From contig OY282386.1 of NCBI GenBank assembly GCA_958295945.1, positions 5,202,204-5,266,203 of the forward strand: 64,000 nt of DNA, written 5' to 3'. Position 1 is the stretch's first letter; each line of letters opens with the position of its first letter. The stretch comes from Candidatus Poribacteria bacterium (GTDB lineage Bacteria; Poribacteria; WGA-4E; WGA-3G). Made by a program: the position numbers and the translations under genes. This document shows positions 30,339 through 38,301 of the stretch, piece after piece. The notes below the pieces were generated by a model that saw only the letters and a program-made list of their open reading frames with translations, did not search any database and had not been told where the DNA came from.

Positions 30339-30407
30339 ATGTTGAAAAAGATTCATTTCAAACCCGCTTTTGTCTATTCCTTCTTGTTCTTCTCATGCTA
30401 TATATAA
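30339..30407 (+). pseudogene. Truncated lipoprotein signal (22 aa) ending in the 177-bp repeat
   Basis: AAAGGA precedes an ATG that encodes MLKKIHFKPAFVYSFLFFSC followed by two residues and a stop. The Leu/Phe-rich core ending in FFSC looks like a lipoprotein signal with its lipobox cysteine. The frame stops within the first bases of the 177-bp repeat, which begins at 30400, as if the repeat cut a lipoprotein gene. It also overlaps an imperfect inverted repeat GGAATAGAC/GTCTATTCC, so a chance ORF cannot be excluded. Confidence 0.35.
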
Positions 30408-30576
30408 CGAGTTGTGCTAAATAACTTTTAGTCACTAATTGTTTTACACAAAAAATGTTTATGTAAACGGAATTAGTGGACGCTCTGATGCGTTGGGAGA
30501 TAGCCCCTGGGTGCCTTTGAGCACCTTGCAAACCGTCCAAAAAGTGTAATGCATAGCATTGCACGGAAATGGACAG
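30400..30576. repeat. 177-bp structured direct repeat, copy B
   Basis: Second copy of the repeat at 20031-20207. Same hairpins: GGTGC/GCACC, GTGTAATGC/GCATTGCAC and outer GTCCA/TGGAC. The two copies lie at equivalent places: each ends shortly before a small membrane-protein gene, and together they bracket the giant LRR gene about 10 kb apart in direct orientation. Confidence 0.85.
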
Positions 30577-30599
30577 GTTCATAGTATTGGACAATTCTC

Positions 30600-31116
30600 A
30601 TGTGGACACAGCGGTGGAAACGTGAATGGTTGACGTTACTGGTTATCGGCGGCATGCTTGTATTGCTTGTTTATATTTCTATTGAGCATCTGCCGAAACA
30701 AACGTATGTCTATCCGCCGTTGAGTTTTCGTATAGATGAAACGTTGCTCGGAGCATCGGTTGAAGACTCTACGCTGAATATGCGTATGTCGATGCCGAAG
30801 GGATGGCATCGTATCAACCAGGTGACTTTTTCCCATGTTTTTGGAGCAGCGGATAAAAGGTTTCAACAGGCACATGAACGAGGGGTTCTGCAATATATCT
30901 TTTGGCAACAGGAGATGGGTGCCGCTTCTGTGGTGATCGGTTCTGCTCACCAACACCGCAGAAACACCACAAAACGCGGCACCTGTGTTTGTTGAAAGTT
31001 GTTTCATTAAACTTCAATTTGCAAATAAACTCGCTTTTCAGGTTGTGCGAATTCAAGAAAACAACTTGTATTGTGTGATTCTTTTACCAATAGGAATATC
31101 CGTTTATATAGAATGA
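30600..31116 (+). pseudogene. Frameshifted membrane-anchored protein (~171 aa if repaired)
   Basis: Not recognised. The first frame gives an N-terminal anchor (WLTLLVIGGMLVLLVYISI) and an extracytoplasmic region up to GAASVVIG. An extra G near 30939 then shifts the frame, and the displaced frame ends 17 codons later at 30995. The +1 frame continues as coding-like sequence, LLTNTAETPQNAAPVFVESC then KLAFQVVRIQENNLYCVILL, to a stop at 31114. Reading through with one base removed gives about 171 aa. A sequencing error is as likely as a true mutation. Confidence 0.6.
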
Positions 31117-31159
31117 CGGAAATCGCAGTAGCTTTCAGCAATCCCTTGAGGAATTCTTC

Positions 31160-31318
31160 ATGAAACGCGCATCTCAACACCGCACGCCAGAAAAACAGTC
31201 TTCAAAGAGAAGATGGCTGTGGATTCTTCTCCTCGTTGTCGGTATTCTTGTTGGCGGTGGCATCGTGTTAGTACTGCTTGTGTGGATACTTTCAAATATT
31301 CCGTTTATAGCGTGGTAG
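31160..31318 (+). CDS. 52-aa single-pass membrane peptide
   Basis: Paralogue of the peptide at 20180-20335. Start ATG has GAGG eight bases upstream. Basic head MKRASQHRTPEKQSSKRR, then LWILLLVVGILVGGGIVLVL spanning the membrane, and the tail SNIPFIAW. A Gly-rich VGGG in the middle of the span may support helix packing. Net positive N-terminus predicts the head inside the cell. Function unknown. Confidence 0.68.
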   Translation: MKRASQHRTPEKQSSKRRWLWILLLVVGILVGGGIVLVLLVWILSNIPFIAW

Positions 31319-31428
31319 TCGGGTCTCGGGAACCTTGTCTTCTCTATGAATCATCCACAATAACAGCGCATCCGCGATATGCGTTTCATAACCCCCTTTG
31401 GGCTGGCACAGCGACGAAAGGAGAAGCA

Positions 31429-31584
31429 TTGAAAAAGGAACGGTTCTCGATATTGAAAAAAAGAAATATTCGCGGGTGGAAGGCCGCAGCCGTGTATATC
31501 GGTTGCGGCCTGGTCATCACGGTTGTCGGAATAGTGGGTGCCCTCCTCGCTTATGCGATGTGGGCGATGGATACGTTTTGGTAA
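31429..31584 (+). CDS. 51-aa membrane peptide with TTG start
   Basis: Not recognised. A strong AAAGGAG lies 6 bases before a TTG, giving a 51-residue protein. It has a very basic head (KKERFSILKKRNIRGWK) and a single span AVYIGCGLVITVVGIVGALL, ending AMWAMDTFW. Size, charge pattern and position match the two peptides of about 51 aa nearby, although sequence similarity is low. A longer upstream frame exists but overlaps the previous peptide and has no ribosome binding site. Confidence 0.58.
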   Translation: MKKERFSILKKRNIRGWKAAAVYIGCGLVITVVGIVGALLAYAMWAMDTFW

Positions 31585-31675
31585 GCCGCAGAGGGTACAC
31601 ATCTGATTTTGTCTGACCTGGGCACGTCCAAAAACTGTCTCATACAGTATTAAAAACAAATGGAGGACTATAAAC

Positions 31676-32107
31676 ATGAACATATACAGGTGCATCATAG
31701 ACAGCCAGCAACAGGTGTATGATGGCGATACAATCAAGGATGTTCGGATTGAGGTAGAAATTCCCAGTCTTGAGGTCGGTTTTTGGCTTTCACGCGATAT
31801 CCGTATCAACGGCATCGACACACCAGAGAAACGCCCCAAGCGGGCGGGCAGGACACCCGAGAGCCTCACCGCCGAGAAAGCGGCTGCGAGTCAGGCACGG
31901 TTTTTTCTCATTGACTTACTCAAAGCGAACGGATTCCAATTTGAGATTGGAGATGTCGGCTATGGCAAATATGCGGGGCGCGTCCTCGCAGATGTTTTCA
32001 TCAAAGGCGAGAGTGTCGCAGAAATTATGATCGCTGCCGGACACGCGCTTGCCTACACGGGTGGTACGAAAATACCTTTTGATGAGTGGTATCAACACAA
32101 AAGGTGA
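31676..32107 (+). CDS. Thermonuclease-like (SNase) domain protein
   Basis: The 143-aa protein shows the staphylococcal-nuclease fold pattern: VYDGDTIKDVRI, RDIRINGIDTPEKRP and YAGRVLADVFIKGESVAEIMI, with the acidic DGDT, the Arg of RINGIDTPE and the GRVLADV strand conserved. These correspond to the calcium-binding and catalytic Asp/Arg/Glu positions of the family, suggesting a Ca2+-dependent nuclease. There is no signal peptide in this frame, so it is probably cytoplasmic or uses another route. The ATG follows GGAGGACTATAAAC. Confidence 0.82.
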   Translation: MNIYRCIIDSQQQVYDGDTIKDVRIEVEIPSLEVGFWLSRDIRINGIDTPEKRPKRAGRTPESLTAEKAAASQARFFLIDLLKANGFQFEIGDVGYGKYAGRVLADVFIKGESVAEIMIAAGHALAYTGGTKIPFDEWYQHKR

Positions 32108-32123
32108 GTTCCACTCACTTTTT
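32104..32123 (+). terminator. Intrinsic terminator after the thermonuclease-like gene
   Basis: GTGAGT and ACTCAC form a 6-bp stem with a TCC loop, followed directly by TTTTT. It overlaps the stop codon of the SNase gene. Confidence 0.7.
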
Positions 32124-32154
32124 CAAACGTTCACATACCCCGCACGCTGATTTA

Positions 32155-32280
32155 ACGGACGGCATGTAGACTTAGGCCTTGGTGTTCCACATACGCCCGC
32201 CAAGCGATCCGTCGGGGAAAATAAGTAAGCAAATCTCGCTTTGCAAGGTGTGCAAGGCGATAGGGAACCCCCTGCTTTTA
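32155..32280 (+). other. Possible structured leader upstream of the HAF-repeat gene
   Basis: ACGGA (32155-32159) can pair with TCCGT (32208-32212), enclosing GGC/GCC and TGT/ACA pairs (32161-32167 with 32189-32197), and a further CTTTGCAAGG/GTGTGCAAGG direct repeat follows. It occupies most of the gap between a terminator and the next gene. No known riboswitch is recognised; the fold was judged by eye only. Confidence 0.3.
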
Positions 32281-32296
32281 AAAAAGGAGAATCGTA

Positions 32297-35116
32297 ATGA
32301 ATTTAGAGGTTTTGGTTATGAATACTCAGATGAAGTCCCGTTTTTTATTTTACACGTTTACACTGTTTTTGTGTCTCAATTCCTTTTTCCTAATGAACGC
32401 TGCTGCACAAGGCGGTGCTGCATCTGTCAGCTCCGACTATACTTTTGAGACGATTGATGTGCCGGGTGTCCAATTTTTAGCCGTGACAGCAAGTAGCGAC
32501 TTTGAAGACTACGCCGGCTACACGAAAAGTGCTGATGGTCAAAAAGACAGTGCCTTTACCCTCATTAATGGCGTTTTCACCACCTACGATTTCCCCGGCT
32601 CACAGAATACCTATTTCTACGCGCTCGGCAATAATGGGAACGCTGCGGGGCACTACGAGGATAGCGAGGGTCTGTACCACGGTGTCGTCTTAGAAAATGG
32701 TGAGTTGCGGGAATACAACTTCCCGGATTCTGTCCAAACGGAGATATACGGTATTAGTGATGCCACTGGAGCACTGACCGGTAATTTTATAGACGCTTCC
32801 GGCGTTCGCCGTGGATTTTCAGCGGACACAATAATTGAGGTGCCCGGTGCATCGGCAACTTATGCCGATTTTGTGAACGCAATCGGGGCTATGGTAGGTA
32901 GCTATGTAGATGCTGAAGGTATCTATCATGCTTATGTACGCACCCCGGATGGCACTTTCCGAATTTTCGACATTTCTGGTGAAGCATCAGAACTGGAATA
33001 CTATTTTGTGCACGGTATCAACGATGCCAGGGTTATCGTTACACGCTCCAAAATGGTGGGGGATGTCCCGCGTAGCTATGTCGGTCTCTCCGATCAAGTG
33101 GAGCTTGATGAGTTGCAGTTTCCGGGCAGCGTGAGCACAGAGGGCTGGAACATTAATCAGGACGGCTCTATCGTCGGGCACTATGACACACCGGATGGAC
33201 GCAGACACGGCTTTATTGCCAGACCTTCAGCGGAGCTTATTGAACAAATATACACTGTCCCCGTCGTCGGATCCACCCGCTCCGACTATACTTTTGAGAG
33301 TATTGATGTGCCGGGTGTCCACTTTTTAGAGTTAACGGCGAGTAGCGACTTTGAGGATTACGCCGGAAACACGAGGAGTAAGGATGGTGAACAGACAGTC
33401 GGCTTTACACTGATTGATGATGTCTTTACGACATACCATTTCCCCGGCGCAAAGAACACTTATTTCTATGCACTCGGCAATAATGGCAACGCTGCGGGGC
33501 ACTACGAGGATAGCGAGGGGCTTTTTCATGGTGTCATATTAGAAAATGGCGAGTTGCGGCAATACGATTTTCCAGATGCTGTCCAAACGGAGATATACGG
33601 TATTTCTGATGCAACGGGGGCACTGACAGGGAATTTTATTGATGCTGCTGGCATTCGCCGTGGGTTCTCAGGTGACACTATCATTGAGGTGCCCGGGGCA
33701 TCCGCAACTTATGCCGATTTTGCGAACTCGATCGGACTTATAGTGGGCAGCTACGCAGATGCTGAAGGTGCATATCATCTATACACGCTTCTCCCGGATG
33801 GCACGCTTATACCGACCCAACTTCCACAACTCACAACGTATGAATACTTTTTTGTGCAAGGTATCAACGATGCTGGGGCTGCTGTTGTGCGACGCAAAGC
33901 GGTGGGGGATGTCCCGCGCACTTATGCCGGCTCGTTCATGGCTGGGTTAATTGTTCTGGATACGTCAACACCCTCGGAATTCGAGGCGTTTTTCGCATCG
34001 CATGAGTTGCAGTTTCCGGGCAGCGTGAGCACGGATGGCTGGAATATCAACCAAGACGGTTCTGTCGTCGGACATTATGACACACCCGATGGACGCAGAC
34101 ACGGGTTTATCGCCAGACCTGCTCCCAAGGCAGAGAGCGATCAGTTCGGCAACGTCTTCAACGTGACGCTGACGAAAGGACTAAACATGCTTTCTGTGCC
34201 GTTAGCACCGCCTAAACCGATGACTGCAAAATCACTTGCAGGGATAACGGGTGCGACAGTTGTCATCGCACTTGATGCGGCACATCAACGTTTTGTTGGG
34301 TGGACACCGGATGCGCTCAACGATGGATTCCCCATTGAAGGTGGACAAGGCTATATCGTCAATGTGCCACAACCCCGCAACTTTGCTTTCGTGGGATCAC
34401 GATGGACAAACCAAACGGAGGCGGCTGCAGCACCTGATATTACCCCCTTGACAAGGGGGGTTGCCCAAGAAACGTGGGATATTACCCCCTTGACAAGGGG
34501 GGATAGGGGGGTTGCCCAGGAAGCGTGGGCATTCGTGGTAAGTGGACACTTGGCAGGTCCACGATCATTTGATGGCTACCAAGTGATAGTCCGCAACAAG
34601 AGAACAAACAGCACGATAACCGGCTCGGTGCAAGGGACATACTTCGCTGCTGCAACTGCTGACTTAGCGCGGCGTAGCGTTGTCAAAGTTGGCGATGAGA
34701 TTGAGTTACGCGTCATCGGTCCGGATGGCAATCTTGAATCACAAACCCGTAGTTTTAAAGTGACTCCGGAGCACTTGGCAAACGCGGTTTTGTCTGTCAG
34801 ACTTGATAGCATCGGTCAACCCAATCAGAACCAGTTGCTACAGAACTACCCAAACCCATTCAATCCTGAAACCTGGATACCTTATCAACTCACACAAGAC
34901 AGTGCTGTATCGGTCTCCATTTATGATGCAACCGGTAAGGTGATACGCACTCTCTCGCTCGGTATTCAATCTGCAGGTTTCTATAATAGCCGAAGCCGTG
35001 CAGCCTATTGGGATGGCAAAAACGCTGTGGGTGAACCCGTGGCAAGCGGAGTCTATTTCTATACACTCACCGCAGGCGATTTCACTGCCACGCGCAAGCT
35101 GTTAATACGGAAATAG
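32297..35116 (+). CDS. Secreted HAF-type repeat protein with C-terminal sorting domain
   Basis: The ATG follows AAAGGAG with 7-base spacing. An N-terminal signal region (FLFYTFTLFLCLNSFFLMNAAAQ) is followed by two tandem copies of a domain of about 280 aa. The copies start SDYTFETIDVPGV (near residue 46) and SDYTFESIDVPGV (near 328). Each contains short repeats such as GNNGNAAGHYEDSEG, TGALTGNFIDA and GHYDTPDGRRHGFIA, typical of HAF-type extracellular beta repeats. Next is a region with LTKGLNMLSVPLAPP, a duplicated low-complexity insert DITPLTRG..VAQE, and the FlgD-like tail NYPNPFNPETWIPYQL...TATRKLLIRK. Likely exported to or through the outer membrane; the binding partner is unknown. Confidence 0.85.
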   Translation: MNLEVLVMNTQMKSRFLFYTFTLFLCLNSFFLMNAAAQGGAASVSSDYTFETIDVPGVQFLAVTASSDFEDYAGYTKSADGQKDSAFTLINGVFTTYDFPGSQNTYFYALGNNGNAAGHYEDSEGLYHGVVLENGELREYNFPDSVQTEIYGISDATGALTGNFIDASGVRRGFSADTIIEVPGASATYADFVNAIGAMVGSYVDAEGIYHAYVRTPDGTFRIFDISGEASELEYYFVHGINDARVIVTRSKMVGDVPRSYVGLSDQVELDELQFPGSVSTEGWNINQDGSIVGHYDTPDGRRHGFIARPSAELIEQIYTVPVVGSTRSDYTFESIDVPGVHFLELTASSDFEDYAGNTRSKDGEQTVGFTLIDDVFTTYHFPGAKNTYFYALGNNGNAAGHYEDSEGLFHGVILENGELRQYDFPDAVQTEIYGISDATGALTGNFIDAAGIRRGFSGDTIIEVPGASATYADFANSIGLIVGSYADAEGAYHLYTLLPDGTLIPTQLPQLTTYEYFFVQGINDAGAAVVRRKAVGDVPRTYAGSFMAGLIVLDTSTPSEFEAFFASHELQFPGSVSTDGWNINQDGSVVGHYDTPDGRRHGFIARPAPKAESDQFGNVFNVTLTKGLNMLSVPLAPPKPMTAKSLAGITGATVVIALDAAHQRFVGWTPDALNDGFPIEGGQGYIVNVPQPRNFAFVGSRWTNQTEAAAAPDITPLTRGVAQETWDITPLTRGDRGVAQEAWAFVVSGHLAGPRSFDGYQVIVRNKRTNSTITGSVQGTYFAAATADLARRSVVKVGDEIELRVIGPDGNLESQTRSFKVTPEHLANAVLSVRLDSIGQPNQNQLLQNYPNPFNPETWIPYQLTQDSAVSVSIYDATGKVIRTLSLGIQSAGFYNSRSRAAYWDGKNAVGEPVASGVYFYTLTAGDFTATRKLLIRK
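34436..34528. repeat. REP-like palindromic repeat inserted in frame in a coding sequence
   Basis: Two copies of a unit containing ACCCCCTTGACAAGGGGGG plus GTTGCCCA. The second copy has ATAGGGGGG added. Related sequence (GATAAGGGGGATTTAGGGGG) occurs between genes at about 48.65 kb. Here it is translated as DITPLTRGVAQETW followed by DITPLTRGDRGVAQEAW without breaking the frame. Confidence 0.75.
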
Positions 35117-35150
35117 GTGCTTATCTGTAAAGAGATCGGATGGAAGGAAA

Positions 35151-35196
35151 GGAAGGTTGAAAGGATAGGGGGCTACTCCTCCCCTTCCAACCTTCC
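35151..35196 (+). terminator. Hairpin between two secreted-protein genes
   Basis: GGAAGGTTG (35151-35159) pairs with CAACCTTCC (35188-35196), and GGGGG/CCCC can extend it inward. It lies 35 bp after the stop of the HAF-repeat gene and is probably a terminator or a REP-like element; no T-run follows. Confidence 0.45.
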
Positions 35197-35262
35197 GCAC
35201 TTCCAATCGCGCAGCAATAGAAGGATTTTTTGCGTCCATCCTTCATAAAAAAGGAGTTTCTA

Positions 35263-38142
35263 ATGAAAACCAAAGTTTTTTTGAGTCTGATGTTCTTAAT
35301 TATTTCAACGTTTCTGTGTGTAGCACACACAGTTGCCGACTATGCGGACCACACACAATGGGGTTTACCCGAAGGTGCCATAGCGCGTCTTGGCAAAGGC
35401 AGGATATATGAGATAGCGTCCTCTCCCGATGGCACGCGGCTGGCGGTAGCAAGTCGTATCGGCATCTGGATTTATGATGCACAGACTGGTGAAGAATTGG
35501 TACTACTCACAGGACACACCAGCGGTGTCCTTAGTGTCTCGTTCAGTCCGGATGGAAAAACAATCGCCAGTGGAAGTAGCTGGCCGGACGGGACGGTGCG
35601 TTTGTGGGACGCAAACACAGGGGACACGCTCCGCACCCTCACTGGACACACCGGCGATGTCAATAATGTAGCGTTCAGTCCAGATGGAAACACGCTCGCA
35701 AGTGGGGGTTGGGACGACACGGTGCGTTTGTGGGACGCAAACACAGGCGATCCCATTCGCACCCTCACAGGACATACCGGCGATGTCAATAGTGTCTCGT
35801 TCAGTCCGGATGGCACCACAATCGCAAGTGGGAGTGAGGACAACAAGGTTCGTTTGTGGGATGTTGCTACAGGGGATCTTATTCGCACCCTCACTGGACA
35901 CACCCGCGGGTCCAGTCATGTAACCGGGGTCTTTAGTGTAGCGTTTAGTCCGGATGGCACCACACTCGCAAGTGGCGGTGAGGACTGGAAGGTGCGGTTG
36001 TGGGTCGCAAACACAGGCGATCCTGTCCGCACCCTCACAGGAGGCACCTGGGGGGTCAATAGTGTAGCGTTTAGTCCGGATGGCACCACACTCGCAAGTG
36101 GAAGTTACAGAACAGTGCATTTGTGGGACGCAAACACAGGCGATCCTATCCGCACCCTTGAAGGGCACACCGGCGATGTCAATAGTGTAGCGTTTAGTCC
36201 GGATGGCAACACACTCGCAAGTGGCAGTATGGACAACACGGTGCGTTTGTGGGACGCAAACACAGGCGATCCTGTCCGCACCCTCACTGGACACACCGGC
36301 GATGTCAATAGTGTAGCGTTCAGTCCAGATGGCACCACAATCGGAACTGGAAGTGGCTGGCCGAACAACACGGTGCGTTTGTGGGACGCAAACACAGGCG
36401 ATCCTGTCCGCACCCTCACTGGACACACCCACTGGGTCAATAGTGTAGCGTTTAGTCCAGATGGCACCACAATCGCAAGTGGGAGTGGGGACGACACGGT
36501 GCGTTTGTGGGACGCAAACACAGGTGATGTTATCCGCACCCTTGAAGGGCACACCGGCGATGTCAATAGTGTAGCGTTTAGTCCGGATGGCACCACACTC
36601 GCAAGTGGAAGTTACAGAACAGTGCATTTGTGGGACGCAAACACAGGCGATCCTATCCGCACCCTTGAAGGGCACACCGGCGATGTCAATAGTGTAGCGT
36701 TCAGTCCGGATGGAAACACTATCGCAAGTGGAAGTGGGAGTTGGATAGATGATGACAACACGGTGCGGTTGTGGGATGTTGCCACAGGCGAGACTATCCG
36801 CACCCTTGAAGGACACACCTACTCTGTCCTTAGTGTAGCGTTCAGTCCAGATGGAAACACAATCGCAAGTGGGAGTTATGACAGAACGGTGCGTTTGTGG
36901 AACGCAAGCACAGGGGACATGCTCCGCACCCTCACAGGACACACCGACAGGGTCCTTAGTGTAGCGTTCAGTCTGGATGGCACCACACTCGCAAGTGGCA
37001 GTTTGGACAGGACGGTGCGTTTGTGGGATGTTGTCACAGGGGACACGCTCCGCCGCACCCGCACAGGACACACCGGCGGGGTCAATAGTGTAGCGTTTAG
37101 TCCGGATGGACAGACGCTCGCAAGCGGGAGTCAGGATGGCACGATACTTCTGTGGACACTCACCGCTGAACCCGAAGAACCGCCCACACCCGATCCAGAT
37201 TCAGACGGGACGCTGGAGACTGCAACTCCCCTCACTTTAGATACGCCCCTCACTGATGAGATAGACCCCGGCGATGATGTGGATTACTTCAGTATAGAGG
37301 TCACGGAGACAGGGCAGTTGTCAGTCTGGACAGTCGGTAATCTTGATACCGTGGGCACGCTGCAAAATAGTGAGGGTGTGATCATCGCAGAGAATGACGA
37401 TGGCGGAACCGGCACTAATTTCAATATCATACACGATGTAGAACCGGGGACGTATTACGTCAGAGTCCAAAGTTATGAGACAGCGACTGGCGATTATACC
37501 GTCTACGCTGAGTTTTCCGCTGCACTCTCAGCAGATGTCAACGGTGATGGTGAAGTCAACGTGTTAGATTTAGTGATTGTAGCTGCCAACTTTGGCAATG
37601 CCAATGCACCTCCCGCAGTGGATATCAACGGCGACGGTGAAGTCAATCGTGAAGACATCCTTGCAGTGTTAGAAGCGTTAGCAGCACAAGAAGCGGTGGG
37701 CGCACCTGCAGCTGTCTCCACTGCCCAAAGCCTACAGCGATACATTGACGCTGCGAAGCAACTTAACCTCACAGACGCAACTTTTCAAAAAGGGATCGCT
37801 GTGCTTGAAAATCTGCTAAAAACGTTGAGAGAGATAGAGACGGTACCGAAACAAACGGCATTGCTTGCTAACTATCCAAATCCGTTCAATCCAGAGACCT
37901 GGATACCGTATCAGTTGGCAGCTCCCGCAGAGGTGACGCTGACGATTTACGGTATAGATGGACAAGTCGTCCGTCAGTTAGCACTCGGTCATCAAGCTGT
38001 GGGTCTGTATCAGAGTCGTACCCGCGCTGCGTATTGGGATGGCAAAAACGCTGTGGGTGAATCTGTAGCAAGCGGTGTCTATTTCTACACATTGACTGCA
38101 GGCGATTTCACCGCCACGCGAAAAATGTTGATACGGAAATAG
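35263..38142 (+). CDS. Secreted WD40 protein with PPC, dockerin and sorting domains
   Basis: The start chosen has AAAAAAGGAG upstream; the frame extends 11 codons further without a site. After a signal peptide (VFLSLMFLIISTFLCVAHTVA) come 14 WD40 repeats (about residues 45-640) of the form VNSVAFSPDG.T.ASGS..TVRLWDANTGD..RTL.GHTGD, enough for two seven-bladed propellers. Next are a pre-peptidase C-terminal-type domain (about 645-750, DPGDDVDYFSIEV and GTYYVRVQSY) and a type I dockerin-like pair of calcium loops (DVNGDGEVNVLDL, DINGDGEVNREDI). A helical linker leads to the FlgD-like tail NYPNPFNPETWIPYQL...TATRKMLIRK. The dockerin suggests docking to a cohesin, but no cohesin is seen here. Confidence 0.88.
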   Translation: MKTKVFLSLMFLIISTFLCVAHTVADYADHTQWGLPEGAIARLGKGRIYEIASSPDGTRLAVASRIGIWIYDAQTGEELVLLTGHTSGVLSVSFSPDGKTIASGSSWPDGTVRLWDANTGDTLRTLTGHTGDVNNVAFSPDGNTLASGGWDDTVRLWDANTGDPIRTLTGHTGDVNSVSFSPDGTTIASGSEDNKVRLWDVATGDLIRTLTGHTRGSSHVTGVFSVAFSPDGTTLASGGEDWKVRLWVANTGDPVRTLTGGTWGVNSVAFSPDGTTLASGSYRTVHLWDANTGDPIRTLEGHTGDVNSVAFSPDGNTLASGSMDNTVRLWDANTGDPVRTLTGHTGDVNSVAFSPDGTTIGTGSGWPNNTVRLWDANTGDPVRTLTGHTHWVNSVAFSPDGTTIASGSGDDTVRLWDANTGDVIRTLEGHTGDVNSVAFSPDGTTLASGSYRTVHLWDANTGDPIRTLEGHTGDVNSVAFSPDGNTIASGSGSWIDDDNTVRLWDVATGETIRTLEGHTYSVLSVAFSPDGNTIASGSYDRTVRLWNASTGDMLRTLTGHTDRVLSVAFSLDGTTLASGSLDRTVRLWDVVTGDTLRRTRTGHTGGVNSVAFSPDGQTLASGSQDGTILLWTLTAEPEEPPTPDPDSDGTLETATPLTLDTPLTDEIDPGDDVDYFSIEVTETGQLSVWTVGNLDTVGTLQNSEGVIIAENDDGGTGTNFNIIHDVEPGTYYVRVQSYETATGDYTVYAEFSAALSADVNGDGEVNVLDLVIVAANFGNANAPPAVDINGDGEVNREDILAVLEALAAQEAVGAPAAVSTAQSLQRYIDAAKQLNLTDATFQKGIAVLENLLKTLREIETVPKQTALLANYPNPFNPETWIPYQLAAPAEVTLTIYGIDGQVVRQLALGHQAVGLYQSRTRAAYWDGKNAVGESVASGVYFYTLTAGDFTATRKMLIRK

Positions 38143-38265
38143 ACTGCTTCGTAAATGTGAGATATAATTATATTGGTATGTACGATGTCTGAATCGCGGA
38201 GGACACGGGTTTTCTGTTTTCTGGCGACTCAGACAACGTCATCCGAGTCTTCGCAAAGCATTTTC

Positions 38266-38294
38266 TTGATATTTTTCTTACCGGAGTGTATAAT
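38266..38294 (+). promoter_or_regulatory. Promoter for a probably leaderless Rpn-type gene
   Basis: TTGATA (38266-38271), a 17-bp spacer and TATAAT (38289-38294). The ATG at 38302 lies only 7 bases after the -10 box, so transcription should start at or next to the ATG. The intact homologue at 58930 has the same spacing. Confidence 0.7.
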
Positions 38295-38301
38295 ACTCAT
38301 C

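Noticed and set aside
20031-30576. att sites of an integrated element flanking the LRR gene
   Set aside because: No integrase, tRNA target or phage genes lie between the repeats, and the length of 177 bp with internal hairpins is not typical of att cores. A recombination role is kept as a finding, not as an att call.
31213-31428. Upstream extension of the TTG-start peptide to an ATG at 31213
   Set aside because: It overlaps the 52-aa peptide in a different frame and has no RBS, while AAAGGAG points to the TTG at 31429.
35503-37071. Antisense ORF of 522 aa opposite the WD40 repeats
   Set aside because: It is a shadow of the repetitive codons of the WD40 gene (periodic SPVFASHKRTV-like repeats), has no ribosome binding site and no recognisable domain.
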